From Agroathelia rolfsii (taxonomy: Eukaryota > Basidiomycota > Agaricomycetes > Amylocorticiales > Amylocorticiaceae), in contig JABRWF010000005.1 in NCBI GenBank assembly GCA_018343915.1, positions 779,001 to 843,000 of the forward strand: a DNA stretch of 64,000 nt, given 5' to 3'. This document shows, in pieces, positions 11,259-23,872 of the stretch (position 1 is the stretch's first letter; each line of letters begins with the position of its first letter). Made by a program: the position numbers and the translations under genes. The notes below the pieces were generated by a model that was not told the origin of the DNA, did not search any database, and was given only the letters and a program-made list of their open reading frames with translations.

Positions 11259-13608
11259 ATGTCCCGTCTACCTCGTCTACCACGCTTACAACAACAGCAA
11301 CAGCAACAACAGCAGTTATCTTCTGAAGAAGTGATTGCGCCACCACCAACGGTGACAATGAGGTCAAATACTCAGTCTCTCAAACGCAAGGCAGAAGTCG
11401 ACGACGAGGATAACGAAGCTCTCGAGCAGCCTCGCAAGCTGCCCGCATTCCCAAGATCAGACGACCCCCAGAGGCCTACACGAAAGCTCCCTTCGCGTGG
11501 ACCAGCACCTTTGACCAAACCCCGCGCACCCAATCTATCAACGACAAGGAGGACAACACGAGCCACCAGTGCTCCTCCCAAAAACGGACCACCCCCTAGA
11601 TCATTTGGCAACGGAAGAGCTGCTGCTGCTGCCAGGAAGCCACCTGCTTCATCTCGAAATGTCTCTGCTTCAGCATCTTCATCATCTAATAAACAATCTC
11701 GGAACACCTCTTCCGAAGCACTAAGGGCTGCGGATGCCGCTCTACTTGAGGCCGCCATGGCTGCTGAACGACAAAAGGTCGAGGACCTGCATGCGGCCCA
11801 ATCAGCTCTCACACGTGATCTTGCCGCCACCCGCCTGCTAGAATTAAATCACAGACGTGAACTGGTGTCTGTTTCTGATGAGATTGATGCTCTCAAAAAA
11901 CAGCATGCCGCAGAAACGGAGCATAATGAGGCGGAGATTCGCAGACTAGCATGGGAGCTGAAGGAGAAAGAGGAGGACCTCACTGTCACCAAAAGCGATC
12001 TTGAAGCGGAGCGACAGACCGCAGAGGGCTTGAAACAGACTATGGCTCAACAAAATGAGGCGCACCTAAGGTTAACAACTCAAGTCAGTGAGTTACAAGC
12101 AGAGCTGGCCGATCTGAGAGGTAACCTGGAGGGTTCTCATAACGATGCCGCCTCTCTTCGAACACTCTTGGATAGTCGAGATGGGCGTATTGCCGAACTG
12201 GAGCATGATCTACGTGAAGCTGACAGGATTAGAAGGCGACTGCACAACACCATCCAAGAATTGAAGGGCAACATTCGCGTTTTCTGCCGTGTACGCCCCA
12301 TTCTGCCATCTGAAGCCGCTGGCGGCGCAGGATGCGCTCAAATCGACTACCCTGATGATCAGGAGCACAAGGAAATCACTCTCACAAGCACCAGTGAGAG
12401 TGCTATGGGTCAAGAGCGCAAGGAGCTGTATCGCTTCACCTTTGATCAAGTCTTTGACCCAGCTAAGACACAATTAGATGTCTTTGAGGAGATCTCGCAA
12501 TTAGCTCAGAGTTGTGTTGATGGGTACAACGTATGCATATTTGCGTATGGCCAGACGGGCTCTGGCAAATCGTATACCATGGAGGGTGGCACGGTAGGTG
12601 GCATCTTCGTAACCAACCCCAGCATCACAGTTTAACCAATGTTATTATAGACAGAAGAATCCAAGGGCATGATCCCCCGTGCTGTGGAAGAAGTATTCCA
12701 AGCTTCGGAACATCTAAAGGGCAAGGGATGGTCCTACAGCATGGAAGGACAATTTCTTGAAATCGTAAGTTACAGGCTATTATGTCCTTCCATGTTGACT
12801 GAACGTCGCAAAGTACAATGAAACGATTAATGACCTGCTTGGGACCGGGGAGTTCGACAAGAAGAAACATGAAATCAAACATGATTTAGCCACATCGAGT
12901 ACACGCGTAACTGACATGACAGTGGTTCCGCTTGCTTCTCCCGCTCAAGTCATGACTTTGCTCGTTCGTGCTCAGTCAAGAAGAAGCACAGCATCTACCT
13001 TAATGAACGAGCGGTCATCACGCTCACACTCCGTTTTTACATTACGTATAAAGGGCGAGAACGAGGAAACCGGGGAAAAGTGTTCAGGCTGCCTTAATCT
13101 CGTAGACCTGGCAGGGAGTGAGCGTCTTAGTGCCCACGGTGGTAGAGAGGGGAGCAGGATTAAGGAGACGAAGAACATCAACAAGAGTCTCAGCGCCTTA
13201 GGTGATGTCATTGCTGCACTCGGAGAAAAGAGTGATAGGAATGAGAAACATGTGCCTTATCGAAACTCGAAAGTAAGCAGCGTTTTAGCCCATCGGATAG
13301 GTTGAGCTGATGAATTTTCATGTACATAGCTTACTTATTTATTGCAAAATTCTCTGAGCGGGAATTCCAAAACATTGGTACGCGGGTCATTCTATGTTTC
13401 TGCTAGTCTATCGATTGTCTAACGACATCGTATATTGCATTTAGATGATCCTCAACCTGTCTCCTCTTGCTGCTCATGCCCAAGAGTCTTTGACCTCGCT
13501 GCGTTTTGCTACTAAGGTACTTGATTCGAATTAGGTGCACGGCGAATTCGGATTACTGACATAACTTACTAGGTAAACAATACCACACTCACTACCAAAA
13601 AGAAGTGA
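11259..13608 (+). CDS. kinesin-14 (C-terminal motor, Kar3/Ncd type)
   Basis: Minus-end-directed microtubule motor for spindle and nuclear movements. Six exons: 11259-12593, 12651-12764, 12814-13272, 13330-13377, 13445-13516 and 13573-13608, giving 687 residues. The N-terminal tail is basic and disordered, with a polyQ run encoded by a CAA/CAG repeat. Residues about 160-330 form a long heptad coiled coil. The neck motif [14 protein letters not shown], typical of kinesin-14, begins near 334 and is followed directly by the motor. Visible motor motifs: P-loop [18 protein letters not shown] (switch I), LVDLAGSE (switch II) and [14 protein letters not shown]. The protein ends soon after FATKVNNT, as expected for a C-terminal motor. 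The ATG chosen is the first in frame; the frame upstream begins with a non-ATG codon. Confidence 0.95.
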
Positions 13609-14003
13609 TAAGGACCATGGACTCGCATTTAATTATGCCTTGCCCCTTCTTTTTGTGATACCTACGCTCTGTTTTATTGAATATGCGCCCCATCACCTCA
13701 TCCATCACTTCGTAATTTACATTTTTCTTACTGCACGTGACTTTGTAAAAGTAGTTGGTACTTGCCATATTAGTCAAGTCTTGAATACAGCTGGTAGTTG
13801 TGCATACACTGGCATCTTTACCAGTTCTGACGACAAGCGACAAGCACAGAAGAACTTATCCAGGGGAATCATCTGCCGCCAACTTACTACTCTTGTGTTC
13901 ATTTGCCTCTAAGGACTGCTCTTTCTCAGGACTCGCCCTCTTGGACCACCACACGTTCAGTCTTTAATTCACTAACAGAATTCCAGCACCGACACGGTCA
14001 GCC
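13609..14003. other. intergenic, nothing seen
   Basis: This gap lies between the kinesin stop codon and the next start codon on the same strand. It is AT-rich, with no conserved open frame or RNA fold that I recognise. Confidence 0.6.
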
Positions 14004-16107
14004 ATGAACCATAGTAACAAGATAAAAATCGTGGAAAATAAGCGTGGCGCCAACACCTCTCACCGTGGTGGCCCGCGTCGTGCTCCGGCTGGACAAGTAA
14101 CCTTCCGGTCATCATCACCAGATGTGGTCATCATCCCAAGGCCAGGCCGCTCACCTTCTCCAATCAGCATCCCGCGTACACACACGTCCCTGTCCACGTT
14201 CCAACCCATCCCTGGGGCGTCCGTGCCGTCTAAGAAGCCGTCGCAATCACAAGCGTCGTCTTCATCATTGCATACCAGCTCGTCTAAATCCATACTACCA
14301 CAGAAGCGGCGGAGGGCCGCATCTCCCAACTCGAGTTCCTCTACCCATGTCAAGATCAAGCCCGAGCCCGAGCCTGACCGTTCGGCGGCGGAGTACCGAC
14401 CTACACGAAGGCTGGTCCAATCGGGCTGCAAACGCATTGCGCCCGTACCGCCCGAGTGCCGTCTTGGTGAGCCTCACTACAAGCAGGCTCGTAGGGAGTG
14501 GCAGCAGCGGGAATGTGCCAAGCTTCTTGAATACGGGTTAAAAGTGACGAAGACTTTAATCAGGTATGATTTTGCTCTAATTCGTTATTACTATGGTATA
14601 TGTTCATTTATGCTCTGGACAGAGAAGATGGCATGGCCCTAGATTGGTAGATTTCTGAAGCTTGGGCGTCTGCGTTAGCTCCTTGCTGATTGCCTGTACA
14701 TTCAGGGAGAGCTCATACCCGGTCTGGTCAGATACATTACTCAGGCCGACTGTAGAAGAAACCATTGCTACACCACCAGATAATCCACCAGCTGCTGTTG
14801 AAGATCGCGACAACGAGATTGAGGACATGTATATGGATATACCAATACCAACGCCTCAGCAACAACAAATCAACGTTAATGCGACCCATCCACAAACACC
14901 AAAGGCTCCACCCAAGAAACCGATGCCTACGATTGACTTCAACAAACTTCAACGATCCTCTGCCAAAAAGTCATTGGCATCACGCACCCAAAAACAAAAC
15001 GCTGAAGCGAGAGGAATTCCTGTCCCATCTTTCCAACCAAAGGCCAGCGGTAGCTCCTTAGTGAATGATTACTCGACTAACAGACTTGGAGAAGATGTCA
15101 CTCGGTAAGTTCTTCCCTATCTTTTGGTCAATTCCACCATAACAACAATATCGCCCTCTCAATGATCATAATCCTGAAATGATTAGCGCCCCACAGGTGG
15201 ACATGCTGCAGGATGAAATGCAGCCTACAACTGACTTAGCAGAGCCCGAATCGATTCAAGTTCCAGCAGATGTAGATATGATAGGGTCCACGGAGGTTAC
15301 ATGCCCCTCCTCGTGGAAAGACCCATCAGCTTGTCAAAACTGCTGCTTAAATGGTGAACGAGATCAAATAGAACAAGAGGCACAGAATTTCATGTCTAGG
15401 TATGAGTTTTTTTTCTCTAAAACAACAACAACATCTATATACCATTTCTCACTGGAATGGTTTTTTTCTACATTCATCAAGATATTATCATACATTCGAC
15501 TCCTCGCGGAGTGGACTCAATGGCGCTTATGCCGAAAATGCAACATTTAGCATCCGACTACCGCCCAATTCGGATAATGTCCTGAACAAATCCCAACCAT
15601 TGACGCCAACCCAACTTATCTGTGGTCGCAAAGACATCATGAATCGCTTACGGACGCTTAGTACATCTACCATCGAGCCTATGAACGATTCGTCACAGGC
15701 TATGTCGCTTGCAAAGAATAACAAAAAGCATCTTCACCTTGTCGAAGACACGGGTGTCATCGTCGATTATACCATCCTCTCTTATCACTCCCGACTACCC
15801 GATCGGCCACTCGAGGTCATCATCAACACGTTTGGACCGCTTTACGAATTTGCTCATACCCCGTCATCGAATAATCAGACATCAATACCCCAAGTAAGAA
15901 GTGCGAAGAAGACGCACCGATGGAATATTGCACAAACGTTTGTCTTACGAAGACCAAGCGTTCCAGGAGGGTGAGCAATTCTTACTTGACCTCGAGGTCT
16001 CTTTTTGAGCATTTGATTACACTCAATTTTTATACATATATAGTGATTATTGGCCATTAGTGGCGGTTGTACATCAAATTACGATCTTTCGATGTAACTC
16101 TAGCTAG
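14004..16107 (+). CDS. NTF2-like domain protein, Mex67-like C-terminal fold
   Basis: Six exons: 14004-14563, 14623-14646 (24 nt), 14706-15104, 15187-15399, 15482-15970 and 16044-16107, giving 582 residues. The first ~390 residues are mostly disordered: Ser/Pro/Lys-rich, with a conserved-looking island around LIREDGMALDWESSYPVW that spans the 24-nt exon. The C-terminal ~190 residues look like an NTF2 fold of the mRNA-export-factor kind: RYYHTFDSSRSGLNGAY with NATFSI, then GRKDIMNRL, the strand VIINTFGPLYEF, then AQTFVLRRP and PLVAVVHQITI. No leucine-rich repeats or UBA domain are present, so it is not an ordinary Mex67. A nuclear RNA-linked role is an inference from the fold only. The next gene runs convergently, with a tRNA between them. 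Confidence 0.7.
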
Positions 16108-16201
16108 TTCACCTTTTCTTATATTCATTCTGGGACATTCACAAAAAACGAAGCGATGCCATAACGCAACAGAACAAACTATGAAAGTAACGCAAAATGT
16201 A

Positions 16202-16282
16202 TGCTGCAACGGAGAATCGAACTCCGGGCGGGTCGAACTTGTTAAATGGCAACGACCCAGGTTACCACTACCCCACTGCAGC
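16202..16282 (-). tRNA. tRNA-Gly(GCC), 10-nt intron, copy 2
   Basis: Nearly identical to copy 1. The acceptor is GCTGCAG/TTGCAGC, the T-arm is identical, the anticodon GCC is at 16248-16250, the intron is at 16237-16246 and the discriminator is A. It lies between the 3' ends of two convergent genes. Confidence 0.9.
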
Positions 16283-16433
16283 TTGTTTGATACCTTCCAA
16301 TATGCTGTGTGGTTGTGCGCTATGTATTATACAATTCATAAGCAAATACAGCTTTACTAACCAGTCCAGCATCGAAAAATAAATAAGTTAATGAACTATC
16401 AGCCACCAACAACCTCTCTCTCTACAAAAGCCC

Positions 16434-19400
16434 TCAGGTAGATCCTGTCACAGTTGACTGTGGCTCGCTATATATCTGATGCCCATACACACTGCTGCCA
16501 CTACCTGCCTGCTCTCCTGGCGCCGGACCACCACCCAAAGCCCCCGCCAACGACATACTCGAGAACTGGTTCTGCATCGCTTGATAATCCGACGGCGATG
16601 CGTGCGCGCTGTGTAAGGACGTGGTGGATCCCGGATTCTGTACGTAGGCGCCGACCGAGTCTCTGGAGTAGACGTTAGGAGCAGCAGTGGGCGATGTGGG
16701 CTGCTGCTGTTGGTGGTGCGTATACATCGGTACCTGCGTGTGGTCGTATGGGTCCGGAAGGGAACCACGGGGATCTGGCAATGAGCCGCGGGGGTCTGGC
16801 AGAGAACCACGAGGATCTGGGAAGGAGCCGCGATGTTCTGGTTGAGCGTCCCAGGGGTCTGGCAATGGTCCAGAATTCTCTCGGCTCGGCTGCACAGAAT
16901 ATGCTGGCTGTCCTGCGTAGTCGACGTTGGGGCTCGAAGCGGCAGGGGCGGAAGCGGCGTTGTAAGGCTGGTAAGCGGCAGCAGGAGCTGGATTCTCTTG
17001 TCCTGGAGAAGCAGTTTGGACGGATTGGGCATTAGAAGCTTGCGCAGCCGGAGGGGCGGGGATCGGGGCTGCGGGAGGAGGTTTGACACCAGGAACAGAG
17101 TGGAAGTACGCTGCACCCGTCGGATCTGTGCCACCCTGAGCGTAGTACTGGGCCCATGCTTGTGCATTGGCGTCAGGATACGTGCCGTTCGGATCGTATT
17201 CGTATGGAGGGCCAGTCTGAGCGGGAGGCGAGGTATGTTGCGCTTGAACTGGCTCGCTCGATACAGGAGCCTGGGATTGGATAGGCTGCTGCGCCTGTGG
17301 TTGAGGCTGAGGCTGCGCTTGCATGGCGGGGGCAGGCTGCTGCACCTGTTGGGCTGGGGCGGGAGCAGGGGTTTGTTGGTCTTGTGGAGGATATCCCGCC
17401 GCTCGATAACCATCCTGGGCGTTATAGGGCTGAGCATATGCCGGAGATTGACCCTGTGGCTGAGGACCGGGGGTGTGTTGCTCCTGATGAGGTGGCGGCT
17501 GTTGAGGTTGAGGCGTTGGTGCGTAGCCTTGGGCGTATGGCTGCTGCGGTGGGTAAGGCTGAGGTCCTGCATATCCTGCTTCAGGGGCACCATAGGGTTG
17601 CTGGGGTGCAACGTAAGCCGGCTCTGGAGGCCCATAGGCTTGTGGAGGAGGGTTCCCAGGAACGTTGGGTTCAGGTGTACCATAACCGGGGTATCCAGGC
17701 GCATTGTATGGACTTGGACCCCAAGCAGACTCGGGACGACCTCCGGGGAATTGAGGACGGACGTTCGGCTGAGTCTCATAAGCTAAAGAGTCAAGGATGA
17801 GATTCGAGGAGTTTGATTTATTCAAACAAGAGGCACTCACTTCCAGTACGAGCCAAGCTCTCCTCCATCATCTGCTCGTATATTGTTCGTGCTCGTTTGA
17901 AGCTATTATCCATAGAGACCAAATCGGCTATCAAGCAAGCAGCCGTGAGAGTTGAGAATTTGCGGTGTACACTTAGAAAGGAGAACATACCCTTCTTTTG
18001 GTTATATTTATCAATAAGCTTTACGATCTTGGGGCGCAGAGCCATGCTGTTGTGGTAGAGTTCCTAAAAAAAAAAATCAGTAATTTTACAGGAAAACGAT
18101 TCGTGAACATACCTGAATTTCTTCATTATCAGTGAGGTTGTCCTTGGCGGGGTCAAGACCACGAAGGAGTGTTAGTAGACGATCAATGTTAGCAGCCTGT
18201 GAGAAAACGGCAGCCTCGCTCTCGGCTTCCCTCGCAAGCTCCGCAGCCGTAGGTTCGGGAATAGGTTCCTAGAGAATTACACGGTGAGTTTCTACGCACG
18301 ATTAGGTGCATATAGGGGCAAATGACCACGAACCACATAGTTGACCGGGAATATTCCAGTCCGACCCTTCAGTTGCCCTCTCCACCAATCCTTGTATCCT
18401 CGATCAACGACCTTGATGACATCACCCTTATCAAAGCCCAGTTCTCCAGGTTCTGACGGTTCAAAGGCGTACAGCGCTCGCACGCGTGTCACGATAGGTC
18501 CATTTAAAGATGGGGACTTCGGTGCTGGGGTTCCGGATGTGGCATAACCAGCCGGAGCGGCCTGAGGTTCAGGAGCCGACACTGGTTGCGGAGTATAAGC
18601 AGGACTCGCAGATGGCACATAACCCGCATTGGGTCTTGACGATGAAGTGTCAGGAGATTGTGGTACAGGGTTGGTATTAGACCTCGATGGAGCAGATGTG
18701 CCCGATGGGGGCTTGACAGACGAGGATCCTGATCCGCTTGCGCCTTCCGATGATGTATATGCATAGTTGGTGTAGCTTGCCCATTGTGCACGTCCGCCCT
18801 TGTCGTGGACGGAAGCCTCGAGGGCGCGCTGCAGTTCCTCCTCTTCTCGACGGCGGATCTCATCGTCGACAGCGACAGGAGCCGGTTCTTGCTGCGCATC
18901 GAATTTGTACCCTATGCATGACATCAGTGTTGGCAAGGACTATGATGATTGACGATGAGATGAGACGAACCCTTTGCCTTGAGAGTATCATAGCATTCTT
19001 CCATTATTCCCAGTGAAGGGTCGTTCTCGAATTCAGCCGACCATTGGGCGATTAGACTTAAAGCGCGTTTCCGGACCTTGTCGTGCGTGTTCTAGAGGGG
19101 ATAGACAAAAGCTGAGACAGCGTTGCATATACATAACACGATACCCAAGACGCACGCGATCCGTAATAATCTTCTCGAGCCCCTGCGTAAATGCTCTCGA
19201 CGCTAGCTCACGATGAAGCTCAACGCCGCAGTTCTTCGAGAGAGATTCAGAAAGTGATAGCGTTAGGAGCTGGACATTCGGGTTGCGGTGTGCGAGTCGC
19301 TTCAAGATTGCGGCTATCACATTCCTCGACCTATTCAGACAATCAGAGACCCTCTTGATAACAAGGACGTAAGAGACGCATACCCTTGCTCGCCCTCATC

Positions 19401-19567
19401 CTGGACCTTGTCACATAGATTCAGTATCAGCTCCCAGTTCTCGCTCGTAAGGTTTTCGTCAGTAGTCCGAACTATTGCACGTATGATCAGTGATATAGAG
19501 TATAATGTTGACAATAGGGCGTACCGACGATGTCGTCGTACGGATTGGTAGAGGAGCCCTTGAACAT
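16434..19567 (-). CDS. HSE1: ESCRT-0 subunit Hse1 (STAM-like)
   Basis: Hse1 pairs with Vps27 on endosomes to bind ubiquitinated cargo and start multivesicular-body sorting. Nine exons: 19567-19525, 19471-19384, 19330-19156, 19091-18971, 18911-18334, 18268-18113, 18063-17991, 17927-17841 and 17782-16434, giving 889 residues. Domains in order: VHS (about 15-140; TDENLTSENWELIL, HRNPNVQLLTLSL, THDKVRKRAL); a UIM-like helix EEEELQRALEASVHD near 160; SH3 at about 278-335 (ALYAFEPSEPGELGF, WWRGQL, GIFPVNYV); then a GAT-like helical region (DNLTDNEEIQELY). The C-terminal ~450 residues are a Pro/Gln/Gly/Tyr-rich tail, longer than in yeast. Donors at 18970 and 18333 are GTTCGT, not the usual GTAAGT/GTATGT. 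Large frames on both strands over the tail are composition shadows. Confidence 0.93.
16751..16834 (-). repeat. four 21-nt tandem units coding GSLPDPR-type heptads
   Basis: Four adjacent 21-nt units in the last exon of HSE1 encode repeats of the form GS(F/L)PDPR, ending in PDPYDH. The units differ by several silent and conservative changes, so this is an old or selected coding repeat. Confidence 0.8.
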
Positions 19568-19854
19568 GATGATGTAGATTGCGCAGTACGTTGCCAGACG
19601 CTCCGTCACCTACGCTCACTGCGCTGTGGCGACCTATGGCGGAGATCAGCGTCCAGTTCAATCTCCGACCGGGCATGCATGATTACACCAGCCAGTAATC
19701 TTACAAGTTGAAAACAGCTGAATGGACTAATATTCCATGATGATGATACAAATGAATGTGTCTAATGAAGCTACAGAGAAAAAACTATAAACAAGGATTG
19801 TATGTCGTAAAGATACCAATGGCTTAGATAAGAATAAGGTCAAACAAAATGCCC

Positions 19855-21431
19855 TTAGCTCCTATAATCCCCGTTGATCTTGACGTATTCCTGTATAGAT
19901 ATACGAATTAGCATCCTGTAGAGAAAAATGACACCTATGATGGTGGCACTCACGTAGCTAAAGTCACAAGTCCAGTATTGGGCTCTCTCGCCCTCACCAT
20001 TGCCCAGAACGACCTTGACCTCAAACTCTTCCTCCTTGAGGATCTGGCTTGCTCGCTCTTCATCGACATTCTCAGGCTCGCCGTTAGTCAGGACGGGCAG
20101 AGGTGTGAGGTTCCCGTGAGAGGCAGATGCTGAGGGGATGAATGAGACGCTGACGCGCGTGGGGTCCAATGGTGCGGAAAGGGGCACGGAGCCCGTAGCA
20201 GCAAGAATACGGCCCCAGCTATGTATGAGTCAGAAACAAGAAATGCATGAAAAAAAAACTTAGATAGACACTTACTTGGCATCTTCGCCAAAGAGGGCGG
20301 TCTTCACCAGGGCAGATGTAGAAATGCTAGAGGCGATTGCATGAGCATCCTCATATGTTTTTGCGCCCTATGGTCTCGTTCAGAATATCATCAAAACTTG
20401 AGGTAAGATCAAATGCGAACCTCAACAGTGACTGTGACGAATTTCGTGGCCCCCTCTCCATCCCTGACCACGAGCTGTGCAAGGTCAATAGCGAAGCTGG
20501 TCAATGTCTCCTGGAAAATCTTGAAGCCTTCAACATCGCCCTCGTCAATAACGTTTCCGCCCGCGGCACCGTTAGCCAACAGGATGACAGTATCGTTTGT
20601 CGACATGTCACCATCAACACTGATCGAGTTGAAGCTACGGTTAATCGCGTATGTAAGTGCCCGTTGAAGTGCAGGAGGGGAAACAGGAGCATCCGTCAAA
20701 AGACAAGCCAGGAGTGTTGCATGCAGCGACGAGGGCGACGAAGACGGTGGTCCCATATCCGGATGGATCATACCGGCACCCTTGTCGATACCAGCTATAC
20801 GATACTCTCGCTCATGGATCGTAAATTTCCTCGCGCGCAATTTTGGGAATGTATCTGTTGTCATGAATGCCCTGGCGGCACGCTCCCAGGCCTCGAATCC
20901 AGATGACAGTGCACCTTCCTCGCCCTGGGCACGGATAGCCTGTAGTATCTTGGATATGGGCAGCTTTTGTCCTATGACACCCGTCGACATGACCAGCGTT
21001 TCGTTCTTCGCTTGCTGCAGAGGCGGGCTTTCCAGCAGTGCGTCGGTCTCCTTGACCATCGCCCATGCATCGTCCAGGCCTTGCTTGCCCGTGACAGCGT
21101 TTGCGCAGCCGGAGTTGACTACCAGAGCCCTCGCACGGCCACCATTCGCGTTAAGTACTTCTTGCGATACAAGCACAGGCGCAGCCTTGAACGCGTTTTT
21201 CGTGAAACATGCAGCTGCTGCAGCTGGCTGATGTGAACGGGACAGGATCACGGCCAAGTCAAGTGCAGATGCAGACTTCTTCACACCACTGTGTACACCA
21301 TTCACGACGTAGCCCCTTGGGAAGGCAGAATCCGGGATAGGCTTGTGCAAATGAGATTTGGACGGGGCGGCAGCTGCAGTAGGTGCCTTGGTCGAGAATT
21401 GCCGCAGCAATCGGGCGGCGGATGCGTTCAT
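19855..21431 (-). CDS. ARG7: arginine biosynthesis bifunctional ArgJ (ornithine acetyltransferase), mitochondrial
   Basis: Transfers acetyl from N-acetylornithine to glutamate and can also use acetyl-CoA, so it runs the acetyl cycle of arginine synthesis in the matrix. Four exons: 21431-20421, 20367-20276, 20218-19954 and 19890-19855, giving 467 residues. The N-terminus ([15 protein letters not shown]) is a typical mitochondrial presequence. The self-cleavage site is seen in [10 protein letters not shown] followed by an 11-residue Ser/Pro insert and HATLL, cut expected between Ala238 and Thr239. Further family motifs are [22 protein letters not shown] and the C-terminal [11 protein letters not shown]. 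The last intron (63 nt) is a multiple of three without a stop, so retention would insert 21 residues. The first donor is GTTCGC. Divergent from the next gene with 514 bp between starts. Confidence 0.95.
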
Positions 21432-21945
21432 GGTGAGGGCTGCCTGTCAGGTAGTATGCCTACGGGCGCGATTGGCTGTCTGCCTTTGGAAGGATATGGC
21501 AAGAGAGATGATGATATTGGCCGAAAAACGGCCTGGAGTTTTGTGCAAGGCGTTGGCTGGAAAATCACAGCCCCTTGGACTTACAAAGACTTCACAGCGT
21601 AATTACGCTAGTCGCTGGCAGAAGCCGGAAAAGGGGTTCCGAGGATTCCCGTTGCAGGTAAACTGATCGTTCTGCATTGATATTAGAGCTGTGAGAAATG
21701 AAAAAGATGAATAGATAACCAACGCACAATGCTGGATATACACAGCCGGTGAGTTTTTATATTTGCACTGAATGAAAATATCTGCAAGGATTTGCAGCTC
21801 CGGCCCGAGCGGAGCACCACAATCAGGACACTGGTGACGTAAGGTATTTCGGCCGAATTCAAGTCATTTGGACTCATTTCATTTCACAAGCCCAAGTACA
21901 ACTTTCAAGTTGATACGCTGCAGTCCGAGTTCTGTTCAACTCGCT

Positions 21946-23872
21946 ATGCTCTCACGATGCTCTGCAGGTGTAGGGCGTAGCCTCATGCTACGTCGCGCAT
22001 ACTCACAACAATGGGGATCCAAATCTAACCATCTCATCCTCAACATCCCCGCTAAATCCAAAATTTACCGTCTGGGCCAGGGTAACAGTGCCACACCTAT
22101 ATTCAAGGATGCCAACTGGCAGGTCAGCGAAGACCAGAGCTGGGCGGTCATAGGCTCGAGTTCAGGAATCAAGACAGAATTGCTTAGGGTTGGCTACTTT
22201 CGTTCCTTTGAAAGCATGTCGAACATTGCCTGACGAACTACCTTACTAGTAAAGACCCTCGCTGGATATGCACGTATCTATCCCAACCCGCCTCAGCCAG
22301 GCGGTCTGTTCCCATTCTTGGCCTCTCAATCTGGCCGCGACGTTTCTTCGGCTGTGTCTCTGGTTTCCTTTGCTCACCGTCAGCGTTCGTCCGGCGGTGC
22401 GTTCACAGACTACACGGCTCGTTACGGCGCTGTCTTTGAGCAAGACCGCGTCACGCTACGTGAGAGCATGTTCTCCGGTCTTATACCCCAGACGGACGAG
22501 TTTGATATTCACCTCGATCGCGACAAGAGACGGAAGGAAATAGAGACGACGCGACAGATTTTCGAGATGCTCGTCGACAAAATGAAACTAGGTCCATTGC
22601 TGGGTCTTCCTATCGTAGCACTAAGTAATGGTCAGACGAGGCGTGCTAGGATTGTTAGGGCATTATTAATCCAGCCTGAGCTCATGCTTCTCGACGAACC
22701 TTTCAGTAAGAAAACAATTTCAGTGTCAAACTCTTTCTTACCAACAATCTTCTGACGTATTCTTCAGCTGGTCTCGACGCTATATCGCGCGAAAAAGTGT
22801 CGTCTCTCTTACAGATGCTTCACGCAAGCCGCCAGCCCCGTGTTATCATGGGCCTACGGTCTCAGGATCCTATACCAGATTGGATAACACATCTTGCCTA
22901 CGCAGATGAAGAGATGATCATTGCCGGTCCTAAATCTGACGTCTTGGAAAGCGACTTTGTCAAGGAAAGGTCCCAAGTGGGCCGTGTTGAAGCACCCGTA
23001 GATCTTTCTGTGGTTGGTGACCCATTAGTGGTTATGCGTAACGTCAATGTCGGTTATGGTGGAAGTGAGCGCAAGGTGAGAGCCTATCACCAAGTACATT
23101 TTTCTACAGCCCCAGATTTTTACTTCATTCAAAGGTCCTTAACAATATCGATTGGACCATCCGCGCCGGTGAGAGGTGGCACCTCTCAGGCCCTAATGGC
23201 TCCGGGAAAACCACCCTCCTGGCCGTACTCATGGGTGATCACCCACAATCATACACTCAGCGACCGCCCCAATCAGCGCTAGAACTTTTCGGCCAGCCAC
23301 GATACAAAATAGCCACCATCAACATCCAAAAGAAGATCGGACTGGTATCCCCGGAACTGCACAACTCATTCCCACGTCTCATGACCGCCTGGGACGCCGT
23401 CTCGACCGGGTTCAACAGTGATTTTGTCCCGCGAGGACCTGACGTCAACGGCGTCATGGCTTCAGAGGGTTCACTCAGTGAAGAAGAGGTTGCGAAACGG
23501 GTGGCAAGGATCCAGAGCCTCTTCGACGCCCTGACACCCCCAACGACTGTTAACCGCGCCGAGTTCCCTCGCAGGTCCTTTGCCAACTTGTCGCCGGGCG
23601 AACAGGGTGTTGTGCTGCTCATGCGCGCATTAGTGGCTCGCCCGTCACTGGTGCTTCTGGATGAGCTATGGAGTGGGATGGACGGAGAAACAATCGATGT
23701 TGTGAGAGCGTATCTTAGAAGGCCAGCAGAGGAGGGTGGCGCGTTCGATAAGAACCAGGCATGCATTGTGATCAGTCATTGGGAGGACGAAGTGCCTTGG
23801 CGGGTCTCTGAAGGTCTGAAGAAATTCAGACTCCTGGATGGGCGCGGGGAGAGCATGCAGGCGACGGAGTGA
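21946..23872 (+). CDS. soluble tandem ABC ATPase (YDR061W/ModF-like), likely mitochondrial
   Basis: Four exons: 21946-22188, 22255-22705, 22768-23075 and 23135-23872, giving 579 residues. Two nucleotide-binding domains and no membrane segments. NBD1 has a degenerate Walker A (GSSSGIKTE), signature LSNGQTRRARIVRAL and Walker B LMLLDEPF. NBD2 has an intact Walker A (GPNGSGKTT), signature LSPGEQGVVLLMRAL, Walker B LVLLDELWSGMD and switch ISHWEDE. The N-terminus MLSRCSAGVGRSLMLRRAYS resembles a mitochondrial targeting peptide. The closest architecture I know is the yeast protein of unknown function YDR061W and bacterial ModF/PhrA. The start is the first ATG in frame. The first intron has a weak donor, GTTGGC, but the frame and protein continuity support it. 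Confidence 0.85.

Noticed and set aside
16448..17786. Long frames on both strands (443 and 317 codons) over the HSE1 tail
   Set aside because: They mirror the low-complexity Pro/Gln/Gly-rich coding sequence of HSE1 and show no domain of their own.
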